DNA from: Paenibacillus illinoisensis NBRC 15959
GTDB taxonomy: Bacteria; Bacillota; Bacilli; Paenibacillales; Paenibacillaceae
DNA: 64,000 nucleotides
Direction: 5' to 3'
Assembly: GCF_004000925.1 (NCBI RefSeq)
Contig: NZ_BIME01000004.1
Location: forward strand, 434,001 to 498,000
Shown here: positions 37,353 to 46,092 of the stretch, piece by piece
Position numbering within the stretch: the first letter of the stretch is position 1
How the letters are laid out: each line of letters begins with the position of its first letter
Program-made: the position numbers and the translations under genes
Notes under the pieces: generated by a model
Told to the model about the DNA's origin: nothing
The model's input: the letters and a program-made list of their open reading frames with translations, nothing else
The model's database searches: none

Positions 37353-37434
37353 GATGGGTTTCTTTTCGCTGGAAAGGTGATCCTATTAACAGGAGATCGA
37401 CTGCCGGACCTCGAATAAGTCTTCGAGGTGAACG

Positions 37435-37923
37435 ATGATGAATGGGCAATCCGACACAATCGTTATTGGTGTACTTGCTGTCATTTTAATCATATGGCTC
37501 TTTTACGGTTTGCGTAATTGGCTGAATCGACCGGTACCGGTAAGTTTGTCAGGCATGCAGCTGAATTCCGACATACCGCATTCCCCGGTTGTTGATCTGC
37601 TTGAAGCAGAGGGGTATGAAGTCATCGGAGGCAAAATGAAGATACCGCTCGCCTTTGAGGTCAATGAATCCGTTTTTTATAGTCGGCTGTTTGTTGATTA
37701 TGTTGCCGAGCGTGATGAGATCAGATATTTGGTCAAGACGTCAAGGCGTAGACAGCCGGTGGAATTCACAGGTCCTGCAATACGGGATCGCTTTTTGTAC
37801 TATTTATTGTTGTATCCAGGTTGTGAAGGTATATTGTACGTGGATACGGAAGAATCCAGTGTTAAGATCATCCGTTTGATGGATTATGAGGAAGATGTAT
37901 ACGATGGGGATGATCTGAGCTAG
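37435..37923 (+). CDS. Membrane-anchored protein of unknown function
   Basis: A 162-residue protein with one N-terminal membrane helix (about 9-27) and a soluble domain of about 130 residues with no motif I recognise (conserved-looking segment LLEAEGYEVIGGKMKIPLAFEVNES, acidic tail EEDVYDGDD). It lies between tlyA and argR, with GAGGTGAA upstream; it is probably co-transcribed with tlyA or argR. Its persistent place beside argR suggests a conserved Paenibacillus gene rather than a chance ORF. Confidence 0.75.
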   Translation: MMNGQSDTIVIGVLAVILIIWLFYGLRNWLNRPVPVSLSGMQLNSDIPHSPVVDLLEAEGYEVIGGKMKIPLAFEVNESVFYSRLFVDYVAERDEIRYLVKTSRRRQPVEFTGPAIRDRFLYYLLLYPGCEGILYVDTEESSVKIIRLMDYEEDVYDGDDLS

Positions 37924-37958
37924 GGAATCAATGGTAACTATTTAAACTGGAGGCATGT

Positions 37959-38408
37959 ATGAAAGGACAACGACACATTAAGATACGTGAAATTATTAGT
38001 CAGAATGAAATAGAAACCCAGGATGATCTGGTTGAAGCGCTGCGTCAAGCCGGTTTTCAGGTGACACAGGCCACGGTATCCCGTGATATTAAAGAATTGC
38101 TATTGATCAAAATTCCAATGGATGATGGTCGTTACAAGTACTCACTGCCAACAGACCAACGTTATAATCCAATCCAGAAGTTGAAACGGGCATTAGTGGA
38201 TAACTTTCTCCATATCGACCATACCAATAATCTGGTTGTAATGAAATGTCTGCCAGGAACGGCAAACTCCATTGCGGCCTTGCTGGACAATATTGAATGG
38301 ACTGAAGTTATGGGTACAATCTGTGGTGACGATACGATTCTCATTATTTGCCGTACTGAAGATAATAGCGTGACGGTTATCGATCGAATTATGGGTTACA
38401 TTTCTTAA
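37959..38408 (+). CDS. argR: Arginine repressor ArgR (AhrC)
   Basis: A 149-residue regulator that binds arginine and operates on arginine synthesis and catabolism genes. It has an N-terminal winged helix ([43 protein letters not shown]) and a C-terminal hexamerisation/arginine domain with [33 protein letters not shown]. Position just before recN is the same as in B. subtilis (ahrC-recN). Confidence 0.96.
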   Translation: MKGQRHIKIREIISQNEIETQDDLVEALRQAGFQVTQATVSRDIKELLLIKIPMDDGRYKYSLPTDQRYNPIQKLKRALVDNFLHIDHTNNLVVMKCLPGTANSIAALLDNIEWTEVMGTICGDDTILIICRTEDNSVTVIDRIMGYIS

Positions 38409-38461
38409 AATCCGATTTTAAACATAATTGCTGAGTTTGTCATCCGGAGGTGCTTTGGCCG

Positions 38462-40198
38462 ATGCTAGTTACATTATCGATTCGTAATCTGGCTGTTGTA
38501 GAAGAAGTGGATGTAGTATTTCACGCAGGATTTCATGTGTTATCAGGGGAAACAGGTGCAGGTAAATCAATCATTATTGATGCGCTCGGTTTGATCGCAG
38601 GTGGTCGGAGTTCGGCCGATCTGATCCGTTACGGTTGTGACAAAGCGGAGATGGAAGCTCTGTTCGAGATGGAACAGGGTCATCCGGTGTGGGAAACACT
38701 GGAGAAGCTTGGGATTCATTGTGAACCTGAAGAACACCTCGTTATTAGACGGGAGCTTAATACACAGGGTAAGAGCACTTCCCGCATCAATGGGCAGTTG
38801 GTGAATCTGACGATGCTGCGAGAAGTGGGAGAGAAATTGATTAATATTCATGGTCAGCATGAGCACCAAAGTTTGCTGCGTGCTGAAAGCCATCTGGGCT
38901 TATTGGATACCTACGGAGCAGCTGTCATCGGTCCAGTAAAGTCGGAATATCAGGAAAGGTACAGCCGGTTCATTACTGCTGAGAAAGAACTGCGTGCCCT
39001 TCAGGAGTCAAGTCAGCGTGCATATCAGCTGCTGGACATGTATCGTTTTCAACTGGAGGAGATTGCTGCTGCCGGGTTAACAAGTGGTGAAGATGAATTA
39101 CTTGGTGAGGAACGGGTCAAGCTATCCCATAGTGAGAAAATGATGGACAGCGTTGCCGGTGCATATGATCTGCTTAGTGGTCAGCGCGGACTCGAGGCAG
39201 TAAGCATTGCCCTCTCCCGGATAGAAGATATCTCTGGTTACGATAGCAAAGGACTGCAGCCTATCGTAGAACAGCTGCAGTCGGCCTTTTATCAATTAGA
39301 GGATGCGACATTCCAGTTAAGGGATTACCGTGAGAAGATCGAGTTTAACCCCGGTCGACTGGAGGAGGTTGAGCAGCGCTTAAACTTGATTTCTGGTCTA
39401 AGACGGAAATACGGGGACAGTGTTGACCTTATTTTGAATTACTATGAACAGATTAGCCATGAAACAGACCAGCTGGAAAACAAGGACGAGCGCCTGGAGA
39501 AACTGCGTGCTGAGCGTGACAAGCTCCTGGTTCTGGTGATGGATTCTGCAGAGGATCTGAGCCGGGTACGCAAGCAGTGTGCCGATGAACTCGCCGCTCA
39601 GGTGGAGAGTGAACTGAAGGATCTTCAAATGGAGCGTACAACGCTTCGTGTACAAATAACACCATCAGAAGATCCGAAGGGGATTGAATGGAACGGGCGC
39701 AGGCTCCGGCTGAGTCGTCATGGAGCGGACAATGCGGAATTTCTCATCTCGCCGAATCCGGGCGAACCGCTGCGTCCACTAGGGAAAATTGCATCAGGTG
39801 GTGAGTTATCCCGAATGATGCTTGCCATGAAGAGTATTTTTGCGCGTCACGATCGAATTCCAGTCCTCATATTTGACGAGGTTGACACAGGGGTTAGCGG
39901 ACGGGCGGCACAATCCATTGCAGAGAAACTGTTCCGTTTATCCTCTACCTGTCAAGTATTTTCGATTACACACTTGCCACAAGTCGCCTGTATGGCAGAT
40001 CACCAGTACCTCATTGAAAAACATGTCGTTGATGGCCGTACAATGACGCAGGTGGAATCGCTGTCAAACGAGGGCAGAGTGAAGGAATTGGCACGTATGC
40101 TCGGCGGTGTTGAAATTACAGAAAAAACATTGCATCATGCACAGGAAATGCTGAATTTGGCGGAAGCCAAAAAAGGAGGAAACGAGCGACCGGCGTAA
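38462..40198 (+). CDS. recN: DNA repair protein RecN
   Basis: A 578-residue SMC-like ATPase for double-strand break repair. It opens with Walker A SGETGAGKSIIIDALGLI, has a long coiled-coil middle (about 150-350), the signature ASGGELSRMMLAMKSI and Walker B VLIFDEVDTGVSGRAAQ. ATG at 38462 follows GGAGGTG; the upstream in-frame GTG at 38450 lies in that site. Its stop overlaps the next region closely; spoIVB starts 100 bases later. Confidence 0.95.
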   Translation: MLVTLSIRNLAVVEEVDVVFHAGFHVLSGETGAGKSIIIDALGLIAGGRSSADLIRYGCDKAEMEALFEMEQGHPVWETLEKLGIHCEPEEHLVIRRELNTQGKSTSRINGQLVNLTMLREVGEKLINIHGQHEHQSLLRAESHLGLLDTYGAAVIGPVKSEYQERYSRFITAEKELRALQESSQRAYQLLDMYRFQLEEIAAAGLTSGEDELLGEERVKLSHSEKMMDSVAGAYDLLSGQRGLEAVSIALSRIEDISGYDSKGLQPIVEQLQSAFYQLEDATFQLRDYREKIEFNPGRLEEVEQRLNLISGLRRKYGDSVDLILNYYEQISHETDQLENKDERLEKLRAERDKLLVLVMDSAEDLSRVRKQCADELAAQVESELKDLQMERTTLRVQITPSEDPKGIEWNGRRLRLSRHGADNAEFLISPNPGEPLRPLGKIASGGELSRMMLAMKSIFARHDRIPVLIFDEVDTGVSGRAAQSIAEKLFRLSSTCQVFSITHLPQVACMADHQYLIEKHVVDGRTMTQVESLSNEGRVKELARMLGGVEITEKTLHHAQEMLNLAEAKKGGNERPA

Positions 40199-40300
40199 TG
40201 ATTGACAGTAATAAAAGCCTGGGGGCAAGGTTATCTTATAGGTACGCAATTGGCGACCACCTTTCGTCAAGCGAAAGAAGCAAAGGGAGTGTGACAGCCA

Positions 40301-41632
40301 TTGAATTCCCCCCTCAGGAAGAAATTGCTAGGTCTTTTATTTGCCTTCTTTCTATGTGTAATCAGCCAGGCCATTCAGCCTGTGCAGAGTTATGCCTCCT
40401 TACCTGACGAATTACAGGTATTTGCAGGCAGGCAAGCAGATGTACGACTCGCTGTACCGGCTTCTTCCAGCGCCGTTGTAGACCGACCGGATATTGTTGG
40501 TTTAGATGGACAGGAGCAAGCAGTGCATGTCACGAAGCAGCAACCATTGCATCTTCATCCTCAGCAGACAGGGCAAGCGAAATTAACCTTGAAGCTGTGG
40601 GGCAAAATTCCGGTCAAAACGGTTAATGTGAACGTGATTCCGGATTTGCGAGTTGTACCCGGGGGGCAAACCATTGGCGTAAAAGTAAAGTCCGCTGGGA
40701 TTTTGGTTGTAGGTCATCACTTGGTCCGTGCTGAAGGAGACCAAAGAGTCTCTCCAGGAGAAACAGCAGGCATTAAACTTGGGGATTTGATAACCCATAT
40801 GAATGGCAAACGTCTGGATGGCGTTGCAGGCGTTGCTGAAGCTGTAGAGCAAGCGGGAAAAAGTAAAAAAGGGATCGATGTGGTATTGCAACGTGGGAAG
40901 GAAACCGTTAAAACACGACTCACACCAGCATATGATGCCGAAGATCAGGCCTGGAGGCTTGGGTTGTACATTCGTGATTCAGCCGCTGGCGTAGGAACGC
41001 TAACGTTCTATGCACCAGACCAAGGCGTGTATGGAGCTTTGGGGCATGTGATTACGGATATGAATACTCAAACATCCATTGTTGTAGGCAGTGGACAGAT
41101 TGTCCAGTCGAATGTAACATCTATATCCAAAAGTGAATCCGGAGATCCGGGTGAAAAACGTGCACATTTTCTTAAAGAAAGCAAAATATTAGGCAATATT
41201 GAGCGTAATACGGCTTTTGGCATATTTGGTAAGATGTCTGACAATCCTGATCACAGTTTATACACCAAGGGAATTCCTGTCGCTTTCTCACATGAAGTGA
41301 AGGAAGGACCGGCAGAAATTTTGACTGTTGTCGATGGTCAGCAGGTTGAACGTTTCGCCATCGATATTGTCCATGTGGCTGATCAATCGGAGCCTGCAAC
41401 CAAAGGTCTTGTGCTTCGCATTACAGATCCTAAGCTGCTTGATAAAACGGGTGGGATCGTTCAGGGAATGAGCGGCAGCCCAATCATTCAGAATGGCAAG
41501 CTCATTGGCGCTGTGACACATGTGTTTGTTAATGACCCTAAATCAGGTTACGGGTGTTTCATCGAGTGGATGTTACAGGATGCCGGCGTGATGATCAAAA
41601 AGGAAAAAGCAAAAAATCTTAAGGCTGGGTAA
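40301..41632 (+). CDS. spoIVB: SpoIVB peptidase (sigma-K checkpoint)
   Basis: A 443-residue S55-family serine peptidase made in the forespore and exported to the intermembrane space, where it triggers activation of pro-sigma-K. It has an N-terminal membrane/signal segment (about 7-25), a PDZ domain (about 125-215) and a peptidase domain with catalytic Ser in GMSGSPII and His in GALGHVITDMNT. TTG at 40301 is preceded by GGGAG at 10 bases. It sits between recN and spo0A as in B. subtilis. A strong terminator overlaps its last codons. Confidence 0.94.
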   Translation: MNSPLRKKLLGLLFAFFLCVISQAIQPVQSYASLPDELQVFAGRQADVRLAVPASSSAVVDRPDIVGLDGQEQAVHVTKQQPLHLHPQQTGQAKLTLKLWGKIPVKTVNVNVIPDLRVVPGGQTIGVKVKSAGILVVGHHLVRAEGDQRVSPGETAGIKLGDLITHMNGKRLDGVAGVAEAVEQAGKSKKGIDVVLQRGKETVKTRLTPAYDAEDQAWRLGLYIRDSAAGVGTLTFYAPDQGVYGALGHVITDMNTQTSIVVGSGQIVQSNVTSISKSESGDPGEKRAHFLKESKILGNIERNTAFGIFGKMSDNPDHSLYTKGIPVAFSHEVKEGPAEILTVVDGQQVERFAIDIVHVADQSEPATKGLVLRITDPKLLDKTGGIVQGMSGSPIIQNGKLIGAVTHVFVNDPKSGYGCFIEWMLQDAGVMIKKEKAKNLKAG

Positions 41633-41650
41633 ACCGCCTTAAGATTTTTT
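41611..41650 (+). terminator. Terminator overlapping the spoIVB 3' end
   Basis: AAAAAATCTTAAGGC pairs with GCCTTAAGATTTTTT around a loop that contains the stop codon. The stem begins in the last codons of spoIVB. Confidence 0.85.
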
Positions 41651-41768
41651 GTCGAATGGAAAAGATAATTATCACATAATGAAATAAATTATTTATTATA
41701 TAGCAATGCGAAAAAAAAATAAAGAAAAATAATTTTCGACAGAAGGAATTTCCTCGCCTGTGTCGAAA
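41650..41768 (+). promoter_or_regulatory. spo0A control region: three 0A boxes and a sigma-H-like promoter
   Basis: Spo0A boxes TGTCGAA lie at 41650-41656 and 41761-41767, and the inverted TTCGACA at 41735-41741. A sigma-H-like promoter can be drawn: AGGAATT (41743-41749), 12 bases, GTCGAAA (41762-41768), so that the -10 overlaps the last 0A box. This resembles the sporulation promoter of B. subtilis spo0A and suggests autoregulation by Spo0A and use of sigma-H. Confidence 0.65.
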
Positions 41769-41824
41769 ATTTAACCTGTAAGGAAATGTACGAAACAGTG
41801 GTTAAACCAAAGGAGGATACCGTT

Positions 41825-42643
41825 TTGCAAAAAATTGAGGTATTGCTGGCTGATGATAATCGTGAATTTACGAATTTGCTTGCCGAATATATATCCGAAC
41901 AGGAAGATATGGAAGTTACCGGAATTGCCTACAACGGGGAAGAAGTACTGCAGTTGTTGGAGCAAAGCCGTGATGTGCCGGATGTATTGATTCTGGATAT
42001 TATTATGCCTCATCTGGATGGGCTGGGTGTATTGGAGCGTCTGCGCAACCTGAACCTGAATCCACAACCGAAAGTGATCATGCTTACGGCATTCGGTCAA
42101 GAGAACATCACACAGCGTGCCGTGCAGCTCGGTGCTTCTTATTACATCCTCAAACCTTTTGACATGGAAGTGCTCGCTAACCGAGTTCGCCAGCTTGTAG
42201 GATCCCAGACAACCGTCTCTTCAAGCACGAACAGTGGTTCATCCATGTTTATGACCAACAAATCTAATGTAGTGCCAATGGGCAAACACAAAAATTTGGA
42301 TGCCAGCATCACGTCCATCATACATGAAATCGGCGTTCCTGCGCATATTAAAGGATATCAGTATTTACGTGAAGCCATCACCATGGTATATAACAATATC
42401 GAAATTTTGGGTGCAATTACCAAAACGCTGTACCCTGCGATTGCCGAGAAATTCAAAACAACGCCGTCCCGCGTTGAACGTGCTATCCGCCATGCGATTG
42501 AAGTGGCATGGACACGCGGAAACATCGACAGCATCAGCCACCTGTTTGGTTACACGATCAACATCAGCAAGTCGAAACCGACGAACTCCGAGTTCATCGC
42601 GATGGTTGCCGACAAGCTGAGAATCGAGCATAAGGTGTCTTGA
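41825..42643 (+). CDS. spo0A: Sporulation master regulator Spo0A
   Basis: A 272-residue response regulator, the phosphorelay output that starts sporulation. Receiver domain about 1-125 with acidic pocket LLADDNREF, phosphorylated Asp in [13 protein letters not shown], Thr/Lys in MLTAFGQ and YYILKPFD. A Ser/Thr/Asn linker follows, then the Spo0A DNA-binding domain (about 160-272) with [21 protein letters not shown] and [16 protein letters not shown]. The TTG at 41825 has AAGGAGG 8 bases upstream and fits the family N-terminus; the upstream in-frame ATG at 41786 does not. A terminator follows at 42688. Confidence 0.97.
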   Translation: MQKIEVLLADDNREFTNLLAEYISEQEDMEVTGIAYNGEEVLQLLEQSRDVPDVLILDIIMPHLDGLGVLERLRNLNLNPQPKVIMLTAFGQENITQRAVQLGASYYILKPFDMEVLANRVRQLVGSQTTVSSSTNSGSSMFMTNKSNVVPMGKHKNLDASITSIIHEIGVPAHIKGYQYLREAITMVYNNIEILGAITKTLYPAIAEKFKTTPSRVERAIRHAIEVAWTRGNIDSISHLFGYTINISKSKPTNSEFIAMVADKLRIEHKVS

Positions 42644-42687
42644 AAGGACCGGGAGTAGTTAGGTAATTATGAAAGCAACAGTATACT

Positions 42688-42743
42688 AAATGCCGCGATT
42701 TACGGGTCGATTAGCGCCCTATAGATTGCGGCATTATTTTTTG
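42688..42743 (+). terminator. Terminator after spo0A
   Basis: AAATGCCGC pairs with GCGGCATT, extended by partial pairing inside, then a T-run. Confidence 0.7.
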
Positions 42744-42758
42744 TTTCCTAATTTATTA

Positions 42759-42788
42759 TTGATAATGAAAATTATTATCATTTATAAT
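42759..42788 (+). promoter_or_regulatory. Promoter with Fur box 1 (AraC-lipoprotein gene)
   Basis: TTGATA (42759-42764), 18 bases, TATAAT (42783-42788). A Fur box GATAATGAAAATTATTATC fills 42761-42779, matching 17 of 19 positions of the recalled consensus GATAATGATAATCATTATC. Fur plus iron would occlude RNA polymerase. Confidence 0.8.
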
Positions 42789-42837
42789 AGGGGATAATTA
42801 GAAGCTTGATTTGGAAGGTAAGATTGGGGAGAGATTC

Positions 42838-44814
42838 ATGCAATCAAATGATCAGATACAACTTTGGAATCAGGCTGCGGTCAAAATTCTGGATGTTCGC
42901 CGGGTTGTTCTGGAAGCAGGAGAGCGAATTCAAGCCTATTATCTCCCTGCGAACAGTTTTATGTACAGTTTGAGGGGAAATGCTCTCGTTGAAATGGATG
43001 GACAAAAGCAGGTGACGACGGAATTTAACTTGCTACATGTAACTAAGGGGTCAAGACTTGATATCGAAGCCGAGGATGAGTTCGAATATATTATGCTGTT
43101 TTACAGAGCATTTCTTGCCTTTCCGAAACCGAGGTACGTATGGCGCTTAGAACAGGCTTCGGTTACACCATTTGCGCTTCAATATACATTTATGCCGGAC
43201 AAACCTCTTTTATTGCTGCGTTATCTAAATGAAATGGAAAAGGCATGGATTCACGCAAGCCATCTGGATCAGCTTCAGCTCAAAAGCCTATTTTATCAAT
43301 TTGTCCACGAACTTATGTCTCAACTGGCAGAGCAGGAAATACGTACAGCACGTCCAGATCCAGTGAAACAGGTGCTTCAGTACATACAAACCCATTATAG
43401 GGAGCACATGACCCTTGATACGTTGGCACATCATTTCAATTACAGCTCACGTCATCTGTCCATGCAGTTTAAACGGAAGACAGGTTCTAGCCCGATCGAT
43501 TATTTGATCCAGTTACGGCTGACAGAAGCGAAAAAATTGCTGGGTTATTCGGACACTACCTTGAGGGACATTGCAGCAGAGGTCGGTTACTCCGATGTAT
43601 ATTATTTTAGCCGCCTATTTAAAAAACATGTAGGGATGCCGCCTATCCGTTATCAGCAAAAAGTTAGAGAACAAAGGATAATAGAGGATCGTCCATTAGA
43701 TGTCTCTGAATTGTCCATTGGCAGTAGACGGAACCAAAGATATATTGATTATGATAATCATTATCAATATATTAACGGAGGGTCTACACCAATGAAAAAA
43801 AGAAAAGCTAGCTCCAGCATGATATTCATTGCCATATTAAGTTTGACCATGATGTTATCCGCCTGCGGGGCAGGATCAACAGCAGCGCCGACTGCTAGCG
43901 AAGCAACGGGTAGCAGTTCGAACACCAACACTGCAGCCTCAACCACCACGGATGCAAGTGCACAGACGAATCAGGATAACGAAACGCGTACGATCTCAAC
44001 GGTGAAGGGAGATGTGGTTGTACCTGCAAATCCCAAACGTGTCGTGGTGCTTTATCTTCAGGGAGATGTTGTTGCTCTTGGGGTGAAACCGATCGGCACT
44101 TCGGAAGTATTCGATGGAGCGGCGTACAAAAGTGAGCTTGACGGGGTAAATTCACTGGGGAGCTGGTTTGAACCAAATGCGGAGGCTGTCATTGATCTGG
44201 ATCCTGATCTGATTATTGTACCATCGGAAGCAACATATACGTTATTAAAAGATATTGCACCTACGATTTACATTCCATACGAGAAAATGACCACAGAAGA
44301 AAGACTTCGGGATATCGCAAATATTTTTGGGAAAGAGCAGGAAGCCGAGAAGCTAATTGCGGAACTAAATAGTAAAGTTGAAGCAGGCAAGAAAAAACTT
44401 GCTGATGCAGGCATACTGGACAAAACGGTTTCCATCGTCGAAGGTGGTCTGAAAGAGATGTCCGTTGCGGAAAGCAAGCAATATGGACGGGGTTCTCAGG
44501 TGATTTATGAGTACTTGGGCATGAAAGCGCCAAAAGCTGTTCAGCAAAAAATAGATACAGTAACCGCAGCTGCAGGTTCAACTGTATCCATGGAAGTTCT
44601 CCCCGAGTATTTGGGGGAGTACGTGTTCCGATCTGTATATGAAGGAGCAGACGATCTGTCTGATAATCCGGTTTGGAGCAGTGTACCCGCGGTAAAAGAA
44701 GGACGTTTAATTGAAATTGACTTTGATTTCTTCTATTATTCGGATGTATATTCCATCAACAAACAGCTCGATTATGTTGTGGAACATTTATTGGATACAG
44801 TAAAAACAAAATGA
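42838..44814 (+). CDS. AraC-type regulator fused in frame to a siderophore-binding lipoprotein
   Basis: One reading frame of 658 residues without a stop. Residues 1-165 form an AraC sensor/cupin-like domain. 175-280 hold two AraC helix-turn-helix motifs (LDTLAHHFNYSSRHLSMQFKRKTG and LRDIAAEVGYSDVYYFSRLFKKHVGMPP). 281-318 form a linker encoded across a promoter and Fur box. From 319 on there is a complete lipoprotein signal peptide with lipobox LSAC (Cys343), then a FecB-type substrate-binding domain (TVKGDVVVPANPKRVVVLYLQGD to the end). B. subtilis Btr is a known AraC plus binding-domain regulator, but it lacks an internal signal peptide. The downstream part also looks like a free gene (see 43792). 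ATG 42838 follows GGGGAG. Either a membrane-tethered sensor, a read-through fusion, or two products from one frame. Confidence 0.85.
   Translation: MQSNDQIQLWNQAAVKILDVRRVVLEAGERIQAYYLPANSFMYSLRGNALVEMDGQKQVTTEFNLLHVTKGSRLDIEAEDEFEYIMLFYRAFLAFPKPRYVWRLEQASVTPFALQYTFMPDKPLLLLRYLNEMEKAWIHASHLDQLQLKSLFYQFVHELMSQLAEQEIRTARPDPVKQVLQYIQTHYREHMTLDTLAHHFNYSSRHLSMQFKRKTGSSPIDYLIQLRLTEAKKLLGYSDTTLRDIAAEVGYSDVYYFSRLFKKHVGMPPIRYQQKVREQRIIEDRPLDVSELSIGSRRNQRYIDYDNHYQYINGGSTPMKKRKASSSMIFIAILSLTMMLSACGAGSTAAPTASEATGSSSNTNTAASTTTDASAQTNQDNETRTISTVKGDVVVPANPKRVVVLYLQGDVVALGVKPIGTSEVFDGAAYKSELDGVNSLGSWFEPNAEAVIDLDPDLIIVPSEATYTLLKDIAPTIYIPYEKMTTEERLRDIANIFGKEQEAEKLIAELNSKVEAGKKKLADAGILDKTVSIVEGGLKEMSVAESKQYGRGSQVIYEYLGMKAPKAVQQKIDTVTAAAGSTVSMEVLPEYLGEYVFRSVYEGADDLSDNPVWSSVPAVKEGRLIEIDFDFFYYSDVYSINKQLDYVVEHLLDTVKTK
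43718..43765 (+). promoter_or_regulatory. Internal promoter and Fur box 2 inside the AraC reading frame
   Basis: TTGGCA (43718-43723), exactly 17 bases, TATATT (43741-43746), followed at 43747-43765 by GATTATGATAATCATTATC, 18 of 19 matches to the Fur box. It lies inside the coding frame, yet has the arrangement of a normal Fur-controlled promoter, 26 bases before a ribosome-bound start at 43792. Confidence 0.75.
43792..44814 (+). CDS. Iron-siderophore ABC transporter substrate-binding lipoprotein (alternative product)
   Basis: Internal in-frame ATG with GGAGGG 9 bases upstream, giving a 340-residue protein. It has a classic signal peptide (KKRK, hydrophobic core, LSAC with Cys25), a Thr/Ser/Ala linker, and the two lobes of a FecB/FeuA-type cluster A-2 binding protein (PKRVVVLYLQGD, ALGVKPIGTSEV, DLDPDLIIVPSE, EVLPEYLGEYVF, VWSSVPAVKEGRLIEIDFD). 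It would deliver ferric siderophore to a FecCD-type importer; no permease or ATPase is in the window, so it would need partners elsewhere. Confidence 0.85.
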   Translation: MKKRKASSSMIFIAILSLTMMLSACGAGSTAAPTASEATGSSSNTNTAASTTTDASAQTNQDNETRTISTVKGDVVVPANPKRVVVLYLQGDVVALGVKPIGTSEVFDGAAYKSELDGVNSLGSWFEPNAEAVIDLDPDLIIVPSEATYTLLKDIAPTIYIPYEKMTTEERLRDIANIFGKEQEAEKLIAELNSKVEAGKKKLADAGILDKTVSIVEGGLKEMSVAESKQYGRGSQVIYEYLGMKAPKAVQQKIDTVTAAAGSTVSMEVLPEYLGEYVFRSVYEGADDLSDNPVWSSVPAVKEGRLIEIDFDFFYYSDVYSINKQLDYVVEHLLDTVKTK

Positions 44815-44903
44815 CCCTTATTGGATCATCTTTGTTTTGAGAAAATTGTTTTGTTTTTATCCATTGTATTTTGATAAGATTCCCATTAAACTAGGGATTA
44901 AGT

Positions 44904-44922
44904 GATAATGAGAATCGATATC
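44904..44922 (+). promoter_or_regulatory. Fur box 3 (oxidoreductase gene)
   Basis: GATAATGAGAATCGATATC matches 16 of 19 positions of the Fur box and ends 44 bases before the start at 44967. Confidence 0.75.
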
Positions 44923-44966
44923 AAATACTCGATGTTATGGATCGAATTAACGGAGGTAACCTTAAT

Positions 44967-46004
44967 ATGGATCAGCAGTTGGAACTATATGATGTAACCA
45001 TTATCGGCGGAGGTCCCGCGGGGATGTACTCTGCCTTTTATAGCGGTATGCGGGATATGAAAACCAAATTGATTGAAGCACGGGACAGACTCGGCGGACG
45101 CATGCTCTTTTATCCGGAGAAGATGATCTGGGACGTGGGTGGTGTAACACCGATTTTATGCGCAAATCTGATTAAGCAGTTGGAAGAACAGGCGAGAACA
45201 TTTGAACCTACGATTGTGTTTGAACAGCAAATTGAAGGTTTTGAACGTCAACCTGACGGTACCATTATTTTGACTTCTGCTACAGGTGAGAAACATTGGA
45301 CACGAACAGTGATTATGGCCATTGGTTATGGAATATACAAAATGGCGAAGCTGGAACTTGAGGGAGCTGACCGTTACGAGGTAACGAATCTGCACTACAC
45401 GGTGCAGGAATTGGAACCTTTCCGGGGCAAACGTGTCCTTATCTCTGGGGGAGGCGATTCTGCAGTCGACTGGGCCAACGAGCTTGAAGCTCTGGCAGAA
45501 CAAGTCACGGTTGTACATCGACGCGATCACTTCGGAGGACTGGAGCGAAATGTAATTCGTATGAGAGAATCCTCGGTGGATGTTCGTACACCCTATGCAG
45601 TGAATACGCTACACAGTGTTAGTGGCGAAGTAATTGAACAAGTCACGATATCCCACGTGGAAACAGGTGAAAGTGAACTGCTGGAAGTCGATGCAATTAT
45701 CGTTAATCACGGCATGAAGAGTGACTTTGGCCCCATTCGGGACTGGGGATTGGATCTTGGAGAGTGGCATGTAACCACAACAGAGAAGCTTCAAACCAAT
45801 ATTCCGGGTGTATTCGCGGCAGGCGACTTTGTGGATTATGGCAGCAAGCTATATCTTATTGCAGGAACATTCACGGATGCTGCCCTAGCAGTCAACAGTG
45901 CCAAACTATACATGGATCCTGAGGCAGAAAAAGTAGCCTATGTATCTTCTCATAACAGCCGATTCAAAGAGAAAAACAAAGCTCTCGGTGTTGTAGAAGA
46001 ATAA
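44967..46004 (+). CDS. Fur-controlled NAD(P)/FAD oxidoreductase, ferredoxin-NADP reductase type
   Basis: A 345-residue flavoenzyme of the YumC/TrxR-like ferredoxin-NADP(+) reductase class. FAD site [19 protein letters not shown] near the N-terminus, NADPH site [16 protein letters not shown] at about 155-170, and [24 protein letters not shown] near the end. There is no CxxC redox pair, which excludes thioredoxin reductase. ATG 44967 follows GGAGG by 10 bases. The Fur box upstream and the siderophore-binding gene before it make a role in reductive iron release or in supplying electrons under iron limitation likely, but the electron acceptor is not known. Confidence 0.85.
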   Translation: MDQQLELYDVTIIGGGPAGMYSAFYSGMRDMKTKLIEARDRLGGRMLFYPEKMIWDVGGVTPILCANLIKQLEEQARTFEPTIVFEQQIEGFERQPDGTIILTSATGEKHWTRTVIMAIGYGIYKMAKLELEGADRYEVTNLHYTVQELEPFRGKRVLISGGGDSAVDWANELEALAEQVTVVHRRDHFGGLERNVIRMRESSVDVRTPYAVNTLHSVSGEVIEQVTISHVETGESELLEVDAIIVNHGMKSDFGPIRDWGLDLGEWHVTTTEKLQTNIPGVFAAGDFVDYGSKLYLIAGTFTDAALAVNSAKLYMDPEAEKVAYVSSHNSRFKEKNKALGVVEE

Positions 46005-46017
46005 ATACCAAATCAAA

Positions 46018-46078
46018 AAACCATAACCTTAATTACCTTGACTGAATACCAGGTATTAGGGTTGTGGTTTATTTTTTG
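46018..46078. terminator. Bidirectional terminator after the oxidoreductase
   Basis: AACCATAACCTTAATTACCT pairs with AGGTATTAGGGTTGTGGTTT with few mismatches, flanked by A- and T-runs. It serves convergent genes. Confidence 0.7.
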
Positions 46079-46092
46079 TGTGTCTAAATTTA

